This document shows positions 1 to 8,479 of a stretch of DNA of 64,000 nt, piece by piece. Below the pieces are notes generated by a model. The model was given only the letters and a program-made list of their open reading frames with translations. It was not told where the DNA came from and ran no database searches. Origin of the DNA: CAYPIE01 sp964410665 (GTDB lineage Bacteria > Planctomycetota > Planctomycetia > Gemmatales > Gemmataceae). The DNA is taken from assembly GCA_964410665.1 (NCBI GenBank), contig CAYPIE010000009.1, forward strand, positions 1 to 64,000, given 5' to 3'. Made by a program: the position numbers and the translations under genes. How positions within the stretch are numbered: the stretch's first letter is position 1; every line of letters begins with the position of its first letter.

Positions 1-165
1 TCCGCATCGCAAACGCTTCTGCCTCTTTCCCCGCACCGCAAACGCCTCTGCCGCAAGCAACTGCTTTGCGGTCTTGGCCTGTCGGACGATCTTCGCAGCG
101 CAAGCGGTGTGTGGTTCCTCAGTTTCCCCCTTCTTCATCGTTCACTTCCAAGAGAGAGTGTTTAT

Positions 166-1482
166 ATGGTTCGCTGGATTCTGACAGTGCTAGTACTTTG
201 GTTGCCAGGGTCGTTGACCGCCCAGGACAATTGGCCGCAGTTTCGTGGACCCGATGCGTCTGGGTTGGCGGAGAATCCCAATCTGCCGACGCGTTGGAGT
301 CAAACCGAGAATGTGGCCTGGAAGACACCGATACCGGGCCGTGGCTGGTCATCGCCGATCGTTTGGGGAAACCGAGTCATTGTCACCACGGTGACGAAGG
401 ATGGGAAGTATCCGGAGGCCAAAAAAGGCCTGTATTTCGGCGGCGAGCAATTCCGAGCACCTCCCGAGGAACATCGTTGGCTTGTCGTCTGCCTCGATCT
501 CGACACGGGTAAGGTGGTCTGGCAACGTGAGGCAGCCAAGGGGATTCCCAAAAAAGCAATTCATATCAAGAATAGTTATGCTTCTGAGACGCCGGTGACC
601 GATGGTGAACGGATCTACGCCTATTTTGGGAATCAGGGACTGTACTGCTATAACTTTGACGGAAAACTCCTCTGGTCCAAGCCATTTCCCGCGGTTCGCA
701 CCCGGTTTAGCTGGGGCACCGCGGCGTCGCCGGTATTGCACGAGGATCGACTGTGGATCGTCAGCGACAACGACGAGGAATCGTACTTGTTGTGTCTGGA
801 CAAATACACGGGCAAGGAAGTCTGGAAGAAACCACGCGATGAGAAGAGCAACTGGGCGACCCCATTTATCTGGCAAAATGCACAACGGACCGAGATTGTG
901 ACCAATGGGACAGGGAAAGTCCGCTCCTATGACTTGGATGGCAACGTGCTTTGGGAGCTTGGCGGCATGTCATCGATTACCGTGCCGACGCCTGTGGCCT
1001 ACGACGGTCTTCTGTACATTGGCTCAGGATATGTGCTCGATCGCAAGCGACCGATTTTCGCCATCAAACCGGGTGCTTCCGGGGACATCTCCTTGGCCAA
1101 GGGCCAGACCAAGAATGACTATGTGGTGTGGCATCAGCCGCAGGCAGGGCCGTACAACCCATCGTTTTTGCTCGTCGACGACTTGGTATACTGCCTGTAT
1201 GACCGCGGTCAGCTATCTTGCTATGACGCGAAGACCGGGGCGTTGATCTATGACCGGGAGCGGCTGCGAGGTCAGTACACGGTCTCCCCTTGGTCGTATG
1301 GCGACAAGCTATTTTGTCTAAACGAGGATGGGCTTACGACGGTGGTGGCCGTGGCGAAGGAGTTTCGGGTGCTCGGCCAGAATGACCTGGACGAGCAGTG
1401 TATGGCCACCCCGGCGATTGCGGGGGATCGCTTGCTCATCCGCACGCTGAGCCAGCTGTACTGCATTGCTTCGTTGCAGTGA
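166..1482 (+). CDS. Secreted PQQ-like beta-propeller (WD40-like) protein
   Basis: This is a 438-residue exported protein of the outer-membrane-protein-assembly/PQQ-binding-like propeller type that is very abundant in planctomycetes. I chose the ATG at 166 because a purine-rich AGAGAGAG ribosome-binding site lies just upstream and the protein then begins with a clean signal peptide (about residues 1-19, cleavage after LTAQ). The mature start (NWPQFRGPDASG) is the usual family signature, and blade-like repeats follow (for example GRGWSSPIVW, VVCLDLDTGKVVWQ, LLCLDKYTGKEVW, LSCYDAKTGALIY). The family usually acts in the periplasm or at the cell surface as a scaffold; no quinone-dehydrogenase active site is evident, so no reaction is assigned. 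A longer reading from TTG or further upstream is less likely. Confidence 0.85.
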   Translation: MVRWILTVLVLWLPGSLTAQDNWPQFRGPDASGLAENPNLPTRWSQTENVAWKTPIPGRGWSSPIVWGNRVIVTTVTKDGKYPEAKKGLYFGGEQFRAPPEEHRWLVVCLDLDTGKVVWQREAAKGIPKKAIHIKNSYASETPVTDGERIYAYFGNQGLYCYNFDGKLLWSKPFPAVRTRFSWGTAASPVLHEDRLWIVSDNDEESYLLCLDKYTGKEVWKKPRDEKSNWATPFIWQNAQRTEIVTNGTGKVRSYDLDGNVLWELGGMSSITVPTPVAYDGLLYIGSGYVLDRKRPIFAIKPGASGDISLAKGQTKNDYVVWHQPQAGPYNPSFLLVDDLVYCLYDRGQLSCYDAKTGALIYDRERLRGQYTVSPWSYGDKLFCLNEDGLTTVVAVAKEFRVLGQNDLDEQCMATPAIAGDRLLIRTLSQLYCIASLQ

Positions 1483-1580
1483 ACGCTGGAAAAAGGTTCG
1501 AGTTGTGCCACGGTGGGCGGTAGGATAGAGCGAATAAGGATTTGCCCGCAACCGTCTGTATCTGGGAGTGAAGGGATCGT

Positions 1581-2180
1581 ATGGCAGTTGTCCTCACCCC
1601 GCCCTGTTCGACGGTTTCCCCGAGTGACGAGGGGTTGTTGGCCGCGTATCGGCGTGGGAGCGAGCAAGCGCTTGAGACACTGTTTCAACGCTACCGTCTC
1701 TTAGCCTATCGGGTGGCCTATCGCTTACTCGGCAATGAAGCCGACGCGTTGGATGCGGTCCAAGAAGGATTTGTCAAGGCATTAACCCATCTAGATGGGT
1801 TTGAAGGGCGAAGTTCGTTCAAAACCTGGCTGTTACGGATCGTGTCCAATGCCGCGCTCGACCTTGGACGGCAACGCGGGCGACGCGAAACGATGAGCTT
1901 GGAGTATTTGCCGGGCCCCGAGGAAGTGATTGACACGCGCACGTCCGACGGGGTCCCTGGGCAAGAGCTTGAACGCGCCGATTTACGGGCTCTGCTAGAA
2001 CAGGCTTTGGCTCGCTTACCCGAAGCACAACGTAAGACCTTTGTCTTGCATGTGGATGCGGAACTCAGCTACCGCGAGGTGGCAGAAGTCCTCGGCATTT
2101 CCATCGGGACGGTGATGAGCCGGTTGTTTTACGCCCGTCAAAAGTTACGCACCCTGCTGGCCGAACAGTTGCCATCATGA
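1581..2180 (+). CDS. ECF-type RNA polymerase sigma factor
   Basis: This 199-residue sigma-70 family protein directs RNA polymerase to a small regulon. Region 2 is clear at about residues 30-95, including the helix ending in EGFVKALTHLDGFEG and the FKTWLLRIVSNAALD segment. Region 4 sits at about 140-195, with LPEAQRKTFVLH followed by the helix-turn-helix SYREVAEVLGISIGTVMSRL. There is no region 1 or 3, which defines the ECF type. The ATG at 1581 is preceded by GGGAGTGAAGGG. The stop overlaps the start of the next gene by 4 bases (ATGA), so the two are almost certainly translationally coupled and form a sigma/anti-sigma pair. Confidence 0.93.
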   Translation: MAVVLTPPCSTVSPSDEGLLAAYRRGSEQALETLFQRYRLLAYRVAYRLLGNEADALDAVQEGFVKALTHLDGFEGRSSFKTWLLRIVSNAALDLGRQRGRRETMSLEYLPGPEEVIDTRTSDGVPGQELERADLRALLEQALARLPEAQRKTFVLHVDAELSYREVAEVLGISIGTVMSRLFYARQKLRTLLAEQLPS

Positions 2181-2851
2181 ATCGGTTTGCCTCTCCTGAC
2201 GACTTCCCCTGGCCGGAGATTCTGGCCGCCTACCTGGATGGGGAGCTGGATGACAGCCAGCGGGATCTGGTGGAGATCTATCTGCGCGCTCATCCCGAAG
2301 CCGAGGCGGAACTGAGTGACCAGGAGTGGCTATCCCGCTGCCATCGGGATTTCTGGCAGGCGGTGGAGCCAGTGCCGCCCAGCCCTGTGGTCTGGGACCG
2401 AGTCTGGCGGCAAATCCACCAGCGTGTGTTAGCCCACCAGCCAGTCGACACCCGCCGCCCCACCAGCCTTGGACGGGTTTCGGTTACCATTCTGGTGGCT
2501 GCTTCGCTGCTTATGGCGATGACGCTGGCATGGATCCCACCGCGAACCCAGGGACCTGAGCCGAGGAGCCGTATGGCGAACGCCTTATCGCCCTTGCCCC
2601 CGAATACCCTGGCTGGGATGGACCCGATCGAGCTCGCACGTCCGGACGAGGTGGAGATCCTTAGCATCGATGGCTTTGCCCACGAACAGGTGATTCTCGG
2701 TGAGTCCCCGTTGCCCGAATTGATCGAGTGGGCGTCTCCGGCCGATGTGAGGCTGGTCTCGATCGAGTCTCACCCGAGCGGTACTGCTCCGGATATGCAT
2801 ACGCCACCGGATTCCAACCTCGTGATTGCGATCGACGCGCCGCGCCCGTGA
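2177..2851 (+). CDS. Membrane-anchored putative anti-sigma factor
   Basis: This 224-residue protein is encoded directly after the ECF sigma gene with an ATGA overlap. The N-terminal cytoplasmic part (AAYLDGELDDSQRDLVE, about residues 17-33) resembles the helical sigma-binding domain of anti-sigma factors. A single membrane helix follows at about residues 101-120 (VSVTILVAASLLMAMTLAWI), and then an extracytoplasmic tail of about 100 residues. The classical HxxxCxxC zinc motif is absent, so this would be a zinc-less anti-sigma domain. The role is inferred mainly from position and topology. Confidence 0.75.
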   Translation: MNRFASPDDFPWPEILAAYLDGELDDSQRDLVEIYLRAHPEAEAELSDQEWLSRCHRDFWQAVEPVPPSPVVWDRVWRQIHQRVLAHQPVDTRRPTSLGRVSVTILVAASLLMAMTLAWIPPRTQGPEPRSRMANALSPLPPNTLAGMDPIELARPDEVEILSIDGFAHEQVILGESPLPELIEWASPADVRLVSIESHPSGTAPDMHTPPDSNLVIAIDAPRP

Positions 2852-2885
2852 TGGTCGCGTGGATTCCGCTGGAAGGACTGCTGTG

Positions 2886-3374
2886 ATGTTGCTGTTGTGG
2901 ACCCCCGGTGTCTGGTTGATCTTAGGCGTAAGCTCCTGGGTCCATTTGGCCATTGTGCAACCCGCCGATGATGAGACGGGTGTCAGTGTTACCGTGCTGA
3001 GTATTTTCGCGCACAGTCGGGATGCCCAAGTCGATCCTTGCCTGCATGCGCTGGCCCGTGAACTGCAAAAAACGCATCCTTGCTGGACCGGCTTTCGGCT
3101 TGCCAAGTCGATGCGGACGACCATCCCGATCGGTTCTAGCCGACGTTTTGAGGTGGTGAAGGATACCTGGGTCAAAATTACGGTGCAAGCCTTGGCCAAT
3201 GGCCGCACCCGCCTTACCATCCGTCCACCGAAGGGGGGAGGGATTACTTACATCTGTCGTTGCGGTAAATTTTTCCCACTCCTGACCCGCCACTGCACCC
3301 CGAAAGGTGAGCAATTGATCATTGCAGTTATGGCCAAACCGTGTGAGCGGCGAACGCGTTGTTCCAAGCCGTGA
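2886..3374 (+). CDS. Conserved hypothetical small protein with Cys-rich C-terminus
   Basis: This 162-residue protein of unknown function is encoded 34 bases after the anti-sigma gene and is probably in the same operon. I start it at ATG 2886 because that gives a hydrophobic N-terminal helix (MLLLWTPGVWLILGV), consistent with a signal anchor; an upstream start would overlap the previous gene. The C-terminal half has spaced cysteines (ITYICRCGKFFPLL, then CTPKGE and KPCERRTRC) that could bind metal or form disulfides. No named domain is recognised. Given the operon it may be part of the sigma-controlled regulon, but this is inference. Confidence 0.6.
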   Translation: MLLLWTPGVWLILGVSSWVHLAIVQPADDETGVSVTVLSIFAHSRDAQVDPCLHALARELQKTHPCWTGFRLAKSMRTTIPIGSSRRFEVVKDTWVKITVQALANGRTRLTIRPPKGGGITYICRCGKFFPLLTRHCTPKGEQLIIAVMAKPCERRTRCSKP

Positions 3375-3503
3375 TGTTGTTCAAACTTAAGCAAAATATT
3401 ATTAATGTATCTGTGATATCGGCCTGGCCCACGGTTGCATGGGCTTGTCCAGGCCTGCGCTGGCATCCCGACGTTCGCTGGACCCAGCAATGGAACACTT
3501 CTC

Positions 3504-3534
3504 TGGACATCGTGGTGCGTGCATGACCTATAAT
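3504..3534 (+). promoter_or_regulatory. Candidate sigma-70 promoter for the MFS gene
   Basis: A perfect TATAAT lies at 3529-3534 and TGGACA at 3504-3509, with a rather long 19-base spacer, about 125 bases upstream of the MFS start codon. The -10 is good and the -35/spacer is weak. Confidence 0.4.
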
Positions 3535-3659
3535 CCCCTGGTTAGGTGGGGCTTGCGGATGCGATCGTTTCGGCTAGAGTAGCCTGCACGATCCACTCCT
3601 AATTGCGTGTCCCGTTAGAGACAAGACGGATCGCTCGAAAGCCGGATGGGCAAGACACC

Positions 3660-5816
3660 ATGGCCAATGCCGAACTGGCAACACAACCCGCACCGTCCCA
3701 CCCAAGTTATGGCAACGGGTACGAACCGGCGGACACGCTCAACAACCGCACCTTCATCGGACTTCTGGTCGCGCAGTTCTTGGCTGCGTTCAACGATCAG
3801 GCGATCCATGCCTCGGCCATGTTTTTTGCCATCAACACCGGCACGCTGACTGAGGCCGAGGCCATCTCGCTCATGCCCATTCTGTTTTATGCTCCATGGG
3901 CGATTTTCTGCACCGTGGCCGGTTGGCTGGCCGACCGCTACAGCAAAGTTTATTCGTTAGTGGCTTGGAAGATCGCCGAAGTGATTATTACCGGGGTTGC
4001 CTTGATCGGCTTTTATCTCGGTACCCAGGGGAATTCGCTGGGGCCGTGGTTGGTGTTGTCCACCGTCTTCCTCATGGGCACCCACTCCGCCTTTTTCGTG
4101 CCTGCCAAGTACGGTGTGATGCCCGAGATTCTCAAGCCCAGCTTGTTATCGCGCGGCAATGGTCTTTTGGAATCGTTGTCCTTTCTGGCCATCATCCTCG
4201 GCACGGTCGCTGGCGGAGTGCTGTCGTTTGTGTTTCTGCGACAAGAGACCAATATTGGCATTATCCTGTTTAGCCTGGCGATTATCGGTGCTCTGGCTAG
4301 CTTGATGATCCGAAAGATGCCCGCCGCCAATCCCAACACGCCGTTTCCACGCTACATCTATGGATCACTATTGCGGAACCTCCGGACACTGGTCAGCCTT
4401 CGTCCGCTCCGGCTGGCATTGATTGGTATCGCGTTTTTTACATTTGTTGTCGCATTTATGCGTGCTACGGTGTACATGCTCGGCGAGTCGCAAAATCCCC
4501 GTTGGGATGAGCAAAAAACCTCGATCATTGTCGGCACGGTCGCGTTAGGCATTGGCTTGGGCAGTCCGCTGGCCGGCTGGCTGTCTGGGCGCAAAATTGA
4601 GTTGGGCCTGATCCCAATCGGCCTACTGGGCATGTTTTTCGCCTGCGTGGTGGCGGCGTTGACCCTGGACTATATTCCGGGGCTGATTGTGTGCATTGTT
4701 TTGATCGGCTTTTTCACCGGGTTTTATCTGGTGCCTCAGTATACACTGTTGCAGTATCGGGCCCCGAAGACCGACAAAGGGACGATGATTGCCACCAGCA
4801 ACTTTGTCAACGTCACCGGGGCGATTGCCGCCTCCGCCTTGTTCTTTGTGGTGGTGTTCGCCGCAGAGCGCCTACAACTGGTGCCGCGGATCGACACGAC
4901 GCCCGCCTACCGGGGCGAGCTGGTGAAGTTGCAGCTGTTACGTGGTCGACCCGTCGGGTTTATGGTCGAGACTCCCGAAGGTGAGGAAGTCGAGCGGGGC
5001 CTGGTCGATGTTGAGGAGAAACCGGCGACGTTCGAGACGATCTGGCGCGACCTGATTGGGGACTCAGAGAAATCGGGCAGCACCCGTAAGACCGTGGTGC
5101 ATTCGGGCCGCGAGCTGCTCGCACGCATCACCGATCCGGACACTGGAGAGGTTCTTCGTCCGGGTGATGAAGTGATTGTCGACCGGTATAATTTGCGTGA
5201 GGTGATGCATTACGATCTGCGCCCCAGTAGCCAACCCAAACCACGCCCCCATTATGACCGGGAGGACTTGCCGGCCTGGCTCTTCCTCGGGGCAGGCGGC
5301 ATGACCGTGCTCACCCTACTGGCTTTGATGACGCAGTTGCCCGATTTGTTGCGGCGAATGTGGTGGTTTTTCCGCATGCAGAGTCGTCAAGTCGTACATG
5401 TCAATGGCTTAAGGCATTTGCCGCCCACCGGACACCAGGTGTTGTTGATCAATACCGATGATGAGGAATTTCTTCACCGGGTCAATGCGGCCACCGATCG
5501 GTTGACCCACTTTGTCACGGTACCAGCTGATGCGAATGGACAGACCCTGGAGCAGGCACGCGACTGGTTGCTCAAAGATGAGTTTCTTGCCTTCAGTTTT
5601 GGGGCCAAGGAAGCCGAGCAGCAGCGTTCGCGGGACTTTTTGCATCACCTACGGCACCAAGTCCCCGGGATGACCGTCATCCCGGTGTATTGTGGTCCGT
5701 GCCCACAGAAGCGTGATCTACGCATGAGCTTTGGGATGCCTGTTTCGCCGGAAAGCTCTTTGGTAGAGCTGCATGAGGCGTTTACCCAAACGGCCTGCAT
5801 CCCGGATGAGACCTAG
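3660..5816 (+). CDS. MFS transporter with C-terminal degenerate acyltransferase (PlsC-like) domain
   Basis: This 718-residue inner-membrane protein is related to the lysophospholipid transporter/acyltransferase fusions (LplT-Aas type). The N-terminal 12-helix MFS part contains LLVAQFLAAFNDQA and the loop GWLADRYSKV. A hydrophilic segment of about 130 residues interrupts the membrane domain before the last helix (WLFLGAGGMTVLTLLALM). The C-terminal about 150 residues follow a PlsC-like layout (VHVNGLRHLPPTGHQVLLIN ... MTVIPVYCG ... FGMPVSPESSL). The acyltransferase HxxxxD motif is not present: the equivalent stretch reads INTDDEEFLH, so this domain is probably inactive. I prefer ATG 3660 over the upstream TTG 3603. 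Substrate is unknown, and lysophospholipid flipping is only an inference. Confidence 0.8.
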   Translation: MANAELATQPAPSHPSYGNGYEPADTLNNRTFIGLLVAQFLAAFNDQAIHASAMFFAINTGTLTEAEAISLMPILFYAPWAIFCTVAGWLADRYSKVYSLVAWKIAEVIITGVALIGFYLGTQGNSLGPWLVLSTVFLMGTHSAFFVPAKYGVMPEILKPSLLSRGNGLLESLSFLAIILGTVAGGVLSFVFLRQETNIGIILFSLAIIGALASLMIRKMPAANPNTPFPRYIYGSLLRNLRTLVSLRPLRLALIGIAFFTFVVAFMRATVYMLGESQNPRWDEQKTSIIVGTVALGIGLGSPLAGWLSGRKIELGLIPIGLLGMFFACVVAALTLDYIPGLIVCIVLIGFFTGFYLVPQYTLLQYRAPKTDKGTMIATSNFVNVTGAIAASALFFVVVFAAERLQLVPRIDTTPAYRGELVKLQLLRGRPVGFMVETPEGEEVERGLVDVEEKPATFETIWRDLIGDSEKSGSTRKTVVHSGRELLARITDPDTGEVLRPGDEVIVDRYNLREVMHYDLRPSSQPKPRPHYDREDLPAWLFLGAGGMTVLTLLALMTQLPDLLRRMWWFFRMQSRQVVHVNGLRHLPPTGHQVLLINTDDEEFLHRVNAATDRLTHFVTVPADANGQTLEQARDWLLKDEFLAFSFGAKEAEQQRSRDFLHHLRHQVPGMTVIPVYCGPCPQKRDLRMSFGMPVSPESSLVELHEAFTQTACIPDET

Positions 5817-5921
5817 AATCATTTTTGCTGATACGATCAGTGATCGCTCGATCACATCATCACGCGACACTGATGGTGGATTTTCTCCTGCGATGCATAT
5901 CGGGGATTTCCTGCGGGTAGG

Positions 5922-5950
5922 TTGCCCGGGCCTGGGTGAAGAACTATAAT
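5922..5950 (+). promoter_or_regulatory. Promoter of thioredoxin-like gene copy 1
   Basis: TTGCCC (5922-5927), a 17-base spacer and a perfect TATAAT (5945-5950) lie about 95 bases before the start codon. The same arrangement is conserved upstream of the second copy (7304-7332), which supports it as functional. A hairpin CGCGTG-aatttgaa-CACGCG (5961-5980) lies in the likely leader. Confidence 0.6.
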
Positions 5951-6045
5951 TTGCCCAATGCGCGTGAATTTGAACACGCGTGATTGCGTGATGTATTTCG
6001 TCATGTTTGTAACAGCCCAAGACCTGCACAGGAGTTTGCCTCATT

Positions 6046-6918
6046 ATGCGTCGCACCCTACTGGCGTTGTTGCTGTTGAGCCAATGTACCCCGGCGTTGG
6101 TTCGCGCCGACGATGAGCCAAAGCAAGAAGGTTCGGACAAGAAGCTGTGGCTGGTCGACTTCGAGAAGGCCAAAAAGATCGCTGCCGAAAAAGGTCTGGA
6201 TGTGATGATGGAGTTCACCGGCTCCGACTGGTGCCCGCCGTGTAAGGCCCTGAAGGCGGGCGTGTTTGACAAGGAAGTGTTTCAGACGACCGCGCCGAAG
6301 CACTTCGTGTTGGTCAAGCTGGACAACCCGCGTGATAAGTCGAAGCAGTCCAAGGAAGAGCAAGAACAGTACCGCAAGCTCAGCCAGGTGTACAGCGTGA
6401 GTGGCGTGCCGACGGTGATCCTGGCGGATCCTGAGGGCAAGCCTTACGCCAAGATCGTGGGCTATGGTCGGCAAAAAGCAGAGGTCTACACCGACAACCT
6501 GGTCGAGCAGATCGCCAACCGCAAGACCCGCGATGAGGCCTTTGCCAAGGCGAAGAAGGCGGAGGGTGTCGAGCGAGCCAAGCTGCTGGACGAGACCCTC
6601 GAAGCATTGCCGAAGAAGCTTGGCGCGTCGCTGATCGCCAGCACCTATGGCGATGAAGTTGCGGAGATCATCAAGCTCGACACCAACGATCAGGCTGGTC
6701 TAAAGACGAAATACGAAGGGAAACTGAAGCTGGTCAAACAAGAAGCACTCTTTTTTGAGGCAGTACAGCAGTTCCGCACCGACAAGGACGCTGCCAAGAA
6801 GACCCTCGAAGAAGCTATGAAAATCGCCCCGGACAGTGAAAAGGGCAAAGAGATCAAGCAGATTCTCGAACGCGCCTTCAAAGAGGATGACAAGGAAGAG
6901 AAGAAGCCGAACGCATAA
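6046..6918 (+). CDS. Exported thioredoxin-fold protein, copy 1
   Basis: This 290-residue protein has a signal peptide (about residues 1-21, ending VRADDE) and a thioredoxin-like domain of the Thioredoxin_7/DsbD-gamma type with a full WCPPCK active site (Cys63 and Cys66) and a cis-proline region SGVPTVILAD. It is expected to act as a periplasmic thiol-disulfide reductant or isomerase. The C-terminal about 130 residues are charged and helical, with a TPR-like end (AAKKTLEEAMKIAPDSEKG). GGAG in CACAGGAGTTTGCC precedes the ATG. It is the first of two tandem paralogs; the first 200 bases of coding sequence are identical to copy 2, and the 3' halves have diverged. Confidence 0.88.
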   Translation: MRRTLLALLLLSQCTPALVRADDEPKQEGSDKKLWLVDFEKAKKIAAEKGLDVMMEFTGSDWCPPCKALKAGVFDKEVFQTTAPKHFVLVKLDNPRDKSKQSKEEQEQYRKLSQVYSVSGVPTVILADPEGKPYAKIVGYGRQKAEVYTDNLVEQIANRKTRDEAFAKAKKAEGVERAKLLDETLEALPKKLGASLIASTYGDEVAEIIKLDTNDQAGLKTKYEGKLKLVKQEALFFEAVQQFRTDKDAAKKTLEEAMKIAPDSEKGKEIKQILERAFKEDDKEEKKPNA

Positions 6919-7026
6919 GCGCGGTCAATCGATCGATCCTTCACTCGGTTGGATTCAGAAGCATTGATGCCAATAGCCACTCGAGTCCACCTACTTCTCG
7001 ATTGAGCTCAAGCAAAATTGGCCTGG

Positions 7027-7054
7027 AACCCCAGACCAGCGGTCTGGGGTTTTT
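7027..7054 (+). terminator. Rho-independent terminator after thioredoxin copy 1
   Basis: A perfect 11-bp stem, AACCCCAGACC (7027-7037) with GGTCTGGGGTT (7041-7051), has an AGC loop and is followed by a T-run. It lies about 110 bases after the stop of copy 1. Confidence 0.88.
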
Positions 7055-7130
7055 CCTCGTTTACCACCAGGCGAGAACCCATTTTTTGCCATCTTGATGC
7101 TCCCATCGTCGATGCGCACGTTATCTGCAA

Positions 7131-7204
7131 GTCTCCCCGGAAAATTCTTTGGCAGGCCTGCACCAGGCGCTCGCTCAGACGGCCGCCATTCCCGATGGAA
7201 CCGA
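7131..7204 (+). pseudogene. Relic of the MFS/acyltransferase gene 3' end
   Basis: This intergenic stretch, read in frame, gives SPENSLAGLHQALAQTAAIP followed by DGT. It lines up with the last residues of the MFS fusion protein (SPESSLVELHEAFTQTACIP followed by DET and the stop, near 5746-5816). Nucleotide identity is partial but continuous over about 70 bases, and the original stop codon position now reads GAC. The most economical explanation is that the duplication that created the second thioredoxin gene began inside the 3' end of the MFS gene, leaving this untranslated remnant. Confidence 0.75.
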
Positions 7205-7303
7205 CTGCCCGTGTCCGCCGGGTTCGCTCAACCAGCGCAATGCACCAAGCTTGGGGAGTGATTCCTCCCCTGGCGTCTGATCCGGGGTTTTCCTGGTGGT
7301 AGC

Positions 7304-7332
7304 TTGCGGCGTCAGAGGGGAAGCCCTATAAT
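7304..7332 (+). promoter_or_regulatory. Promoter of thioredoxin-like gene copy 2
   Basis: TTGCGG (7304-7309), a 17-base spacer and TATAAT (7327-7332) match in spacing and position the promoter of copy 1, with flanking sequence (ATAATTTGCC) also shared. Confidence 0.62.
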
Positions 7333-7417
7333 TTGCCTTGACGCAAGTGGATTTGAACACGCGTCATTACGTAATGTTGTGGAAAAGCCCGAGACCTGCA
7401 CAGGAGTTTGCCTCATT

Positions 7418-8368
7418 ATGCGTCGCACCCTACTGGCGTTGTTGCTGTTGAGCCAATGTACCCCGGCGTTGGTTCGCGCCGACGATGAGCCAAAGCAAGA
7501 AGGTTCGGACAAGAAGCTGTGGCTGGTCGACTTCGAGAAGGCCAAAAAGATCGCTGCCGAAAAAGGTCTGGATGTGATGATGGAGTTCACCGGCTCCGAC
7601 TGGTGCCCGCCGTGTAAGGCTCTGAAGGCGGGTGTGTTTGACAAGGAGGTGTTTCAGACGACCGCGCCGAAGCACTTCGTGCTTGTGAAGATCGACAGCA
7701 TGCGTGACAAGTCCAAGCAGACCAAGGAAGAGATCGAACAGTACCGTAAGCTCAGCAAGGAATACGGGATTCGTGGTGTGCCGACAGTGCTGTTGGCCGA
7801 TCCCACGGGCAAACCGTACGCCAAGTTCGTGGGTTATGGCGGCGATAAGGCGGACGCTTACACCGAAAAGCTGGTGGCAGAGATTGCCAACCGGAAGACC
7901 CGCGATGAGGCGTTTGCCAAAGCAGAAAAGGCCCAGGGTGTCGAGCGCGCTAAGCTGTTGGCCGAAGGGGTCGGTGCGGTGTCGGATGAGCTCGCTGTTA
8001 CTGAGTACAAGAACGTGATCGAGGAGATCATTAAGCTTGACGCCAACGACGAGGCTGGGCTGAAAACCAAGTTCGAAAATGAACTCAAGATTCCCGAGAT
8101 CAAGAAGGCCCTGCAAACGATCCAGCGGGAGAATCGTAAGGATACCGAGGCGGCTCTCAAGGCCGTGGACGAAATGGTCAGCACGGAAAAACTGACCGGC
8201 AAGTTGCTGCAAGAAGCGCTCTTCGTCAAGGGTGCCATGCAATTCCGGGAAGACAAAGATGCGGCCAAGAGCACCCTACAAGAGGCCATCAAGGCTGCCC
8301 CGCAGAGCAGCAAAGCCAAGGAGATCAAGGGGATTCTTGAGCGGTTCTTTAAAGGCGACGATCAGTAA
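7418..8368 (+). CDS. Exported thioredoxin-fold protein, copy 2
   Basis: This 316-residue paralog of the gene at 6046 has the same signal peptide and the same WCPPCK active site (Cys63, Cys66). The ATG at 7418 is chosen because the ribosome-binding site and first 67 codons are identical to copy 1; a longer open frame back to 7304 runs over the promoter. After about residue 85 the two proteins diverge, and copy 2 carries about 26 extra residues in its helical C-terminus (around EIKKALQTIQRENRKDTEAA) before a TPR-like end. It probably has its own promoter (7304-7332) and terminator (8436-8464), so it is transcribed independently. Confidence 0.88.
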   Translation: MRRTLLALLLLSQCTPALVRADDEPKQEGSDKKLWLVDFEKAKKIAAEKGLDVMMEFTGSDWCPPCKALKAGVFDKEVFQTTAPKHFVLVKIDSMRDKSKQTKEEIEQYRKLSKEYGIRGVPTVLLADPTGKPYAKFVGYGGDKADAYTEKLVAEIANRKTRDEAFAKAEKAQGVERAKLLAEGVGAVSDELAVTEYKNVIEEIIKLDANDEAGLKTKFENELKIPEIKKALQTIQRENRKDTEAALKAVDEMVSTEKLTGKLLQEALFVKGAMQFREDKDAAKSTLQEAIKAAPQSSKAKEIKGILERFFKGDDQ

Positions 8369-8435
8369 GGCTGCCTGCACCTTAAAGTGCGTCCGAACAA
8401 ATCGAAGCAGCAGCTTTGGCGCGTCGCTGTTCAAG

Positions 8436-8464
8436 AACCCCCGGATTTCAGTCCGGGGGTTTTT
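8436..8464 (+). terminator. Rho-independent terminator after thioredoxin copy 2
   Basis: A 10-bp perfect stem, AACCCCCGGA (8436-8445) with TCCGGGGGTT (8452-8461), is followed by TTT. It lies between the convergent copy 2 gene and rseP and may serve both directions. Confidence 0.85.
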
Positions 8465-8479
8465 GCTTTGTTACCAGGA

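Noticed and set aside
2..52. Near-repeat CCGCATCGCAAACGCTTCTG at 2-23 and again at 31-52, period 29
   Set aside because: Only two copies are visible at the window edge, so nothing can be concluded without upstream sequence.
66..512. 148-residue plus-strand frame overlapping the PQQ-like gene
   Set aside because: It starts with TTG and overlaps a well-supported family member in another frame.
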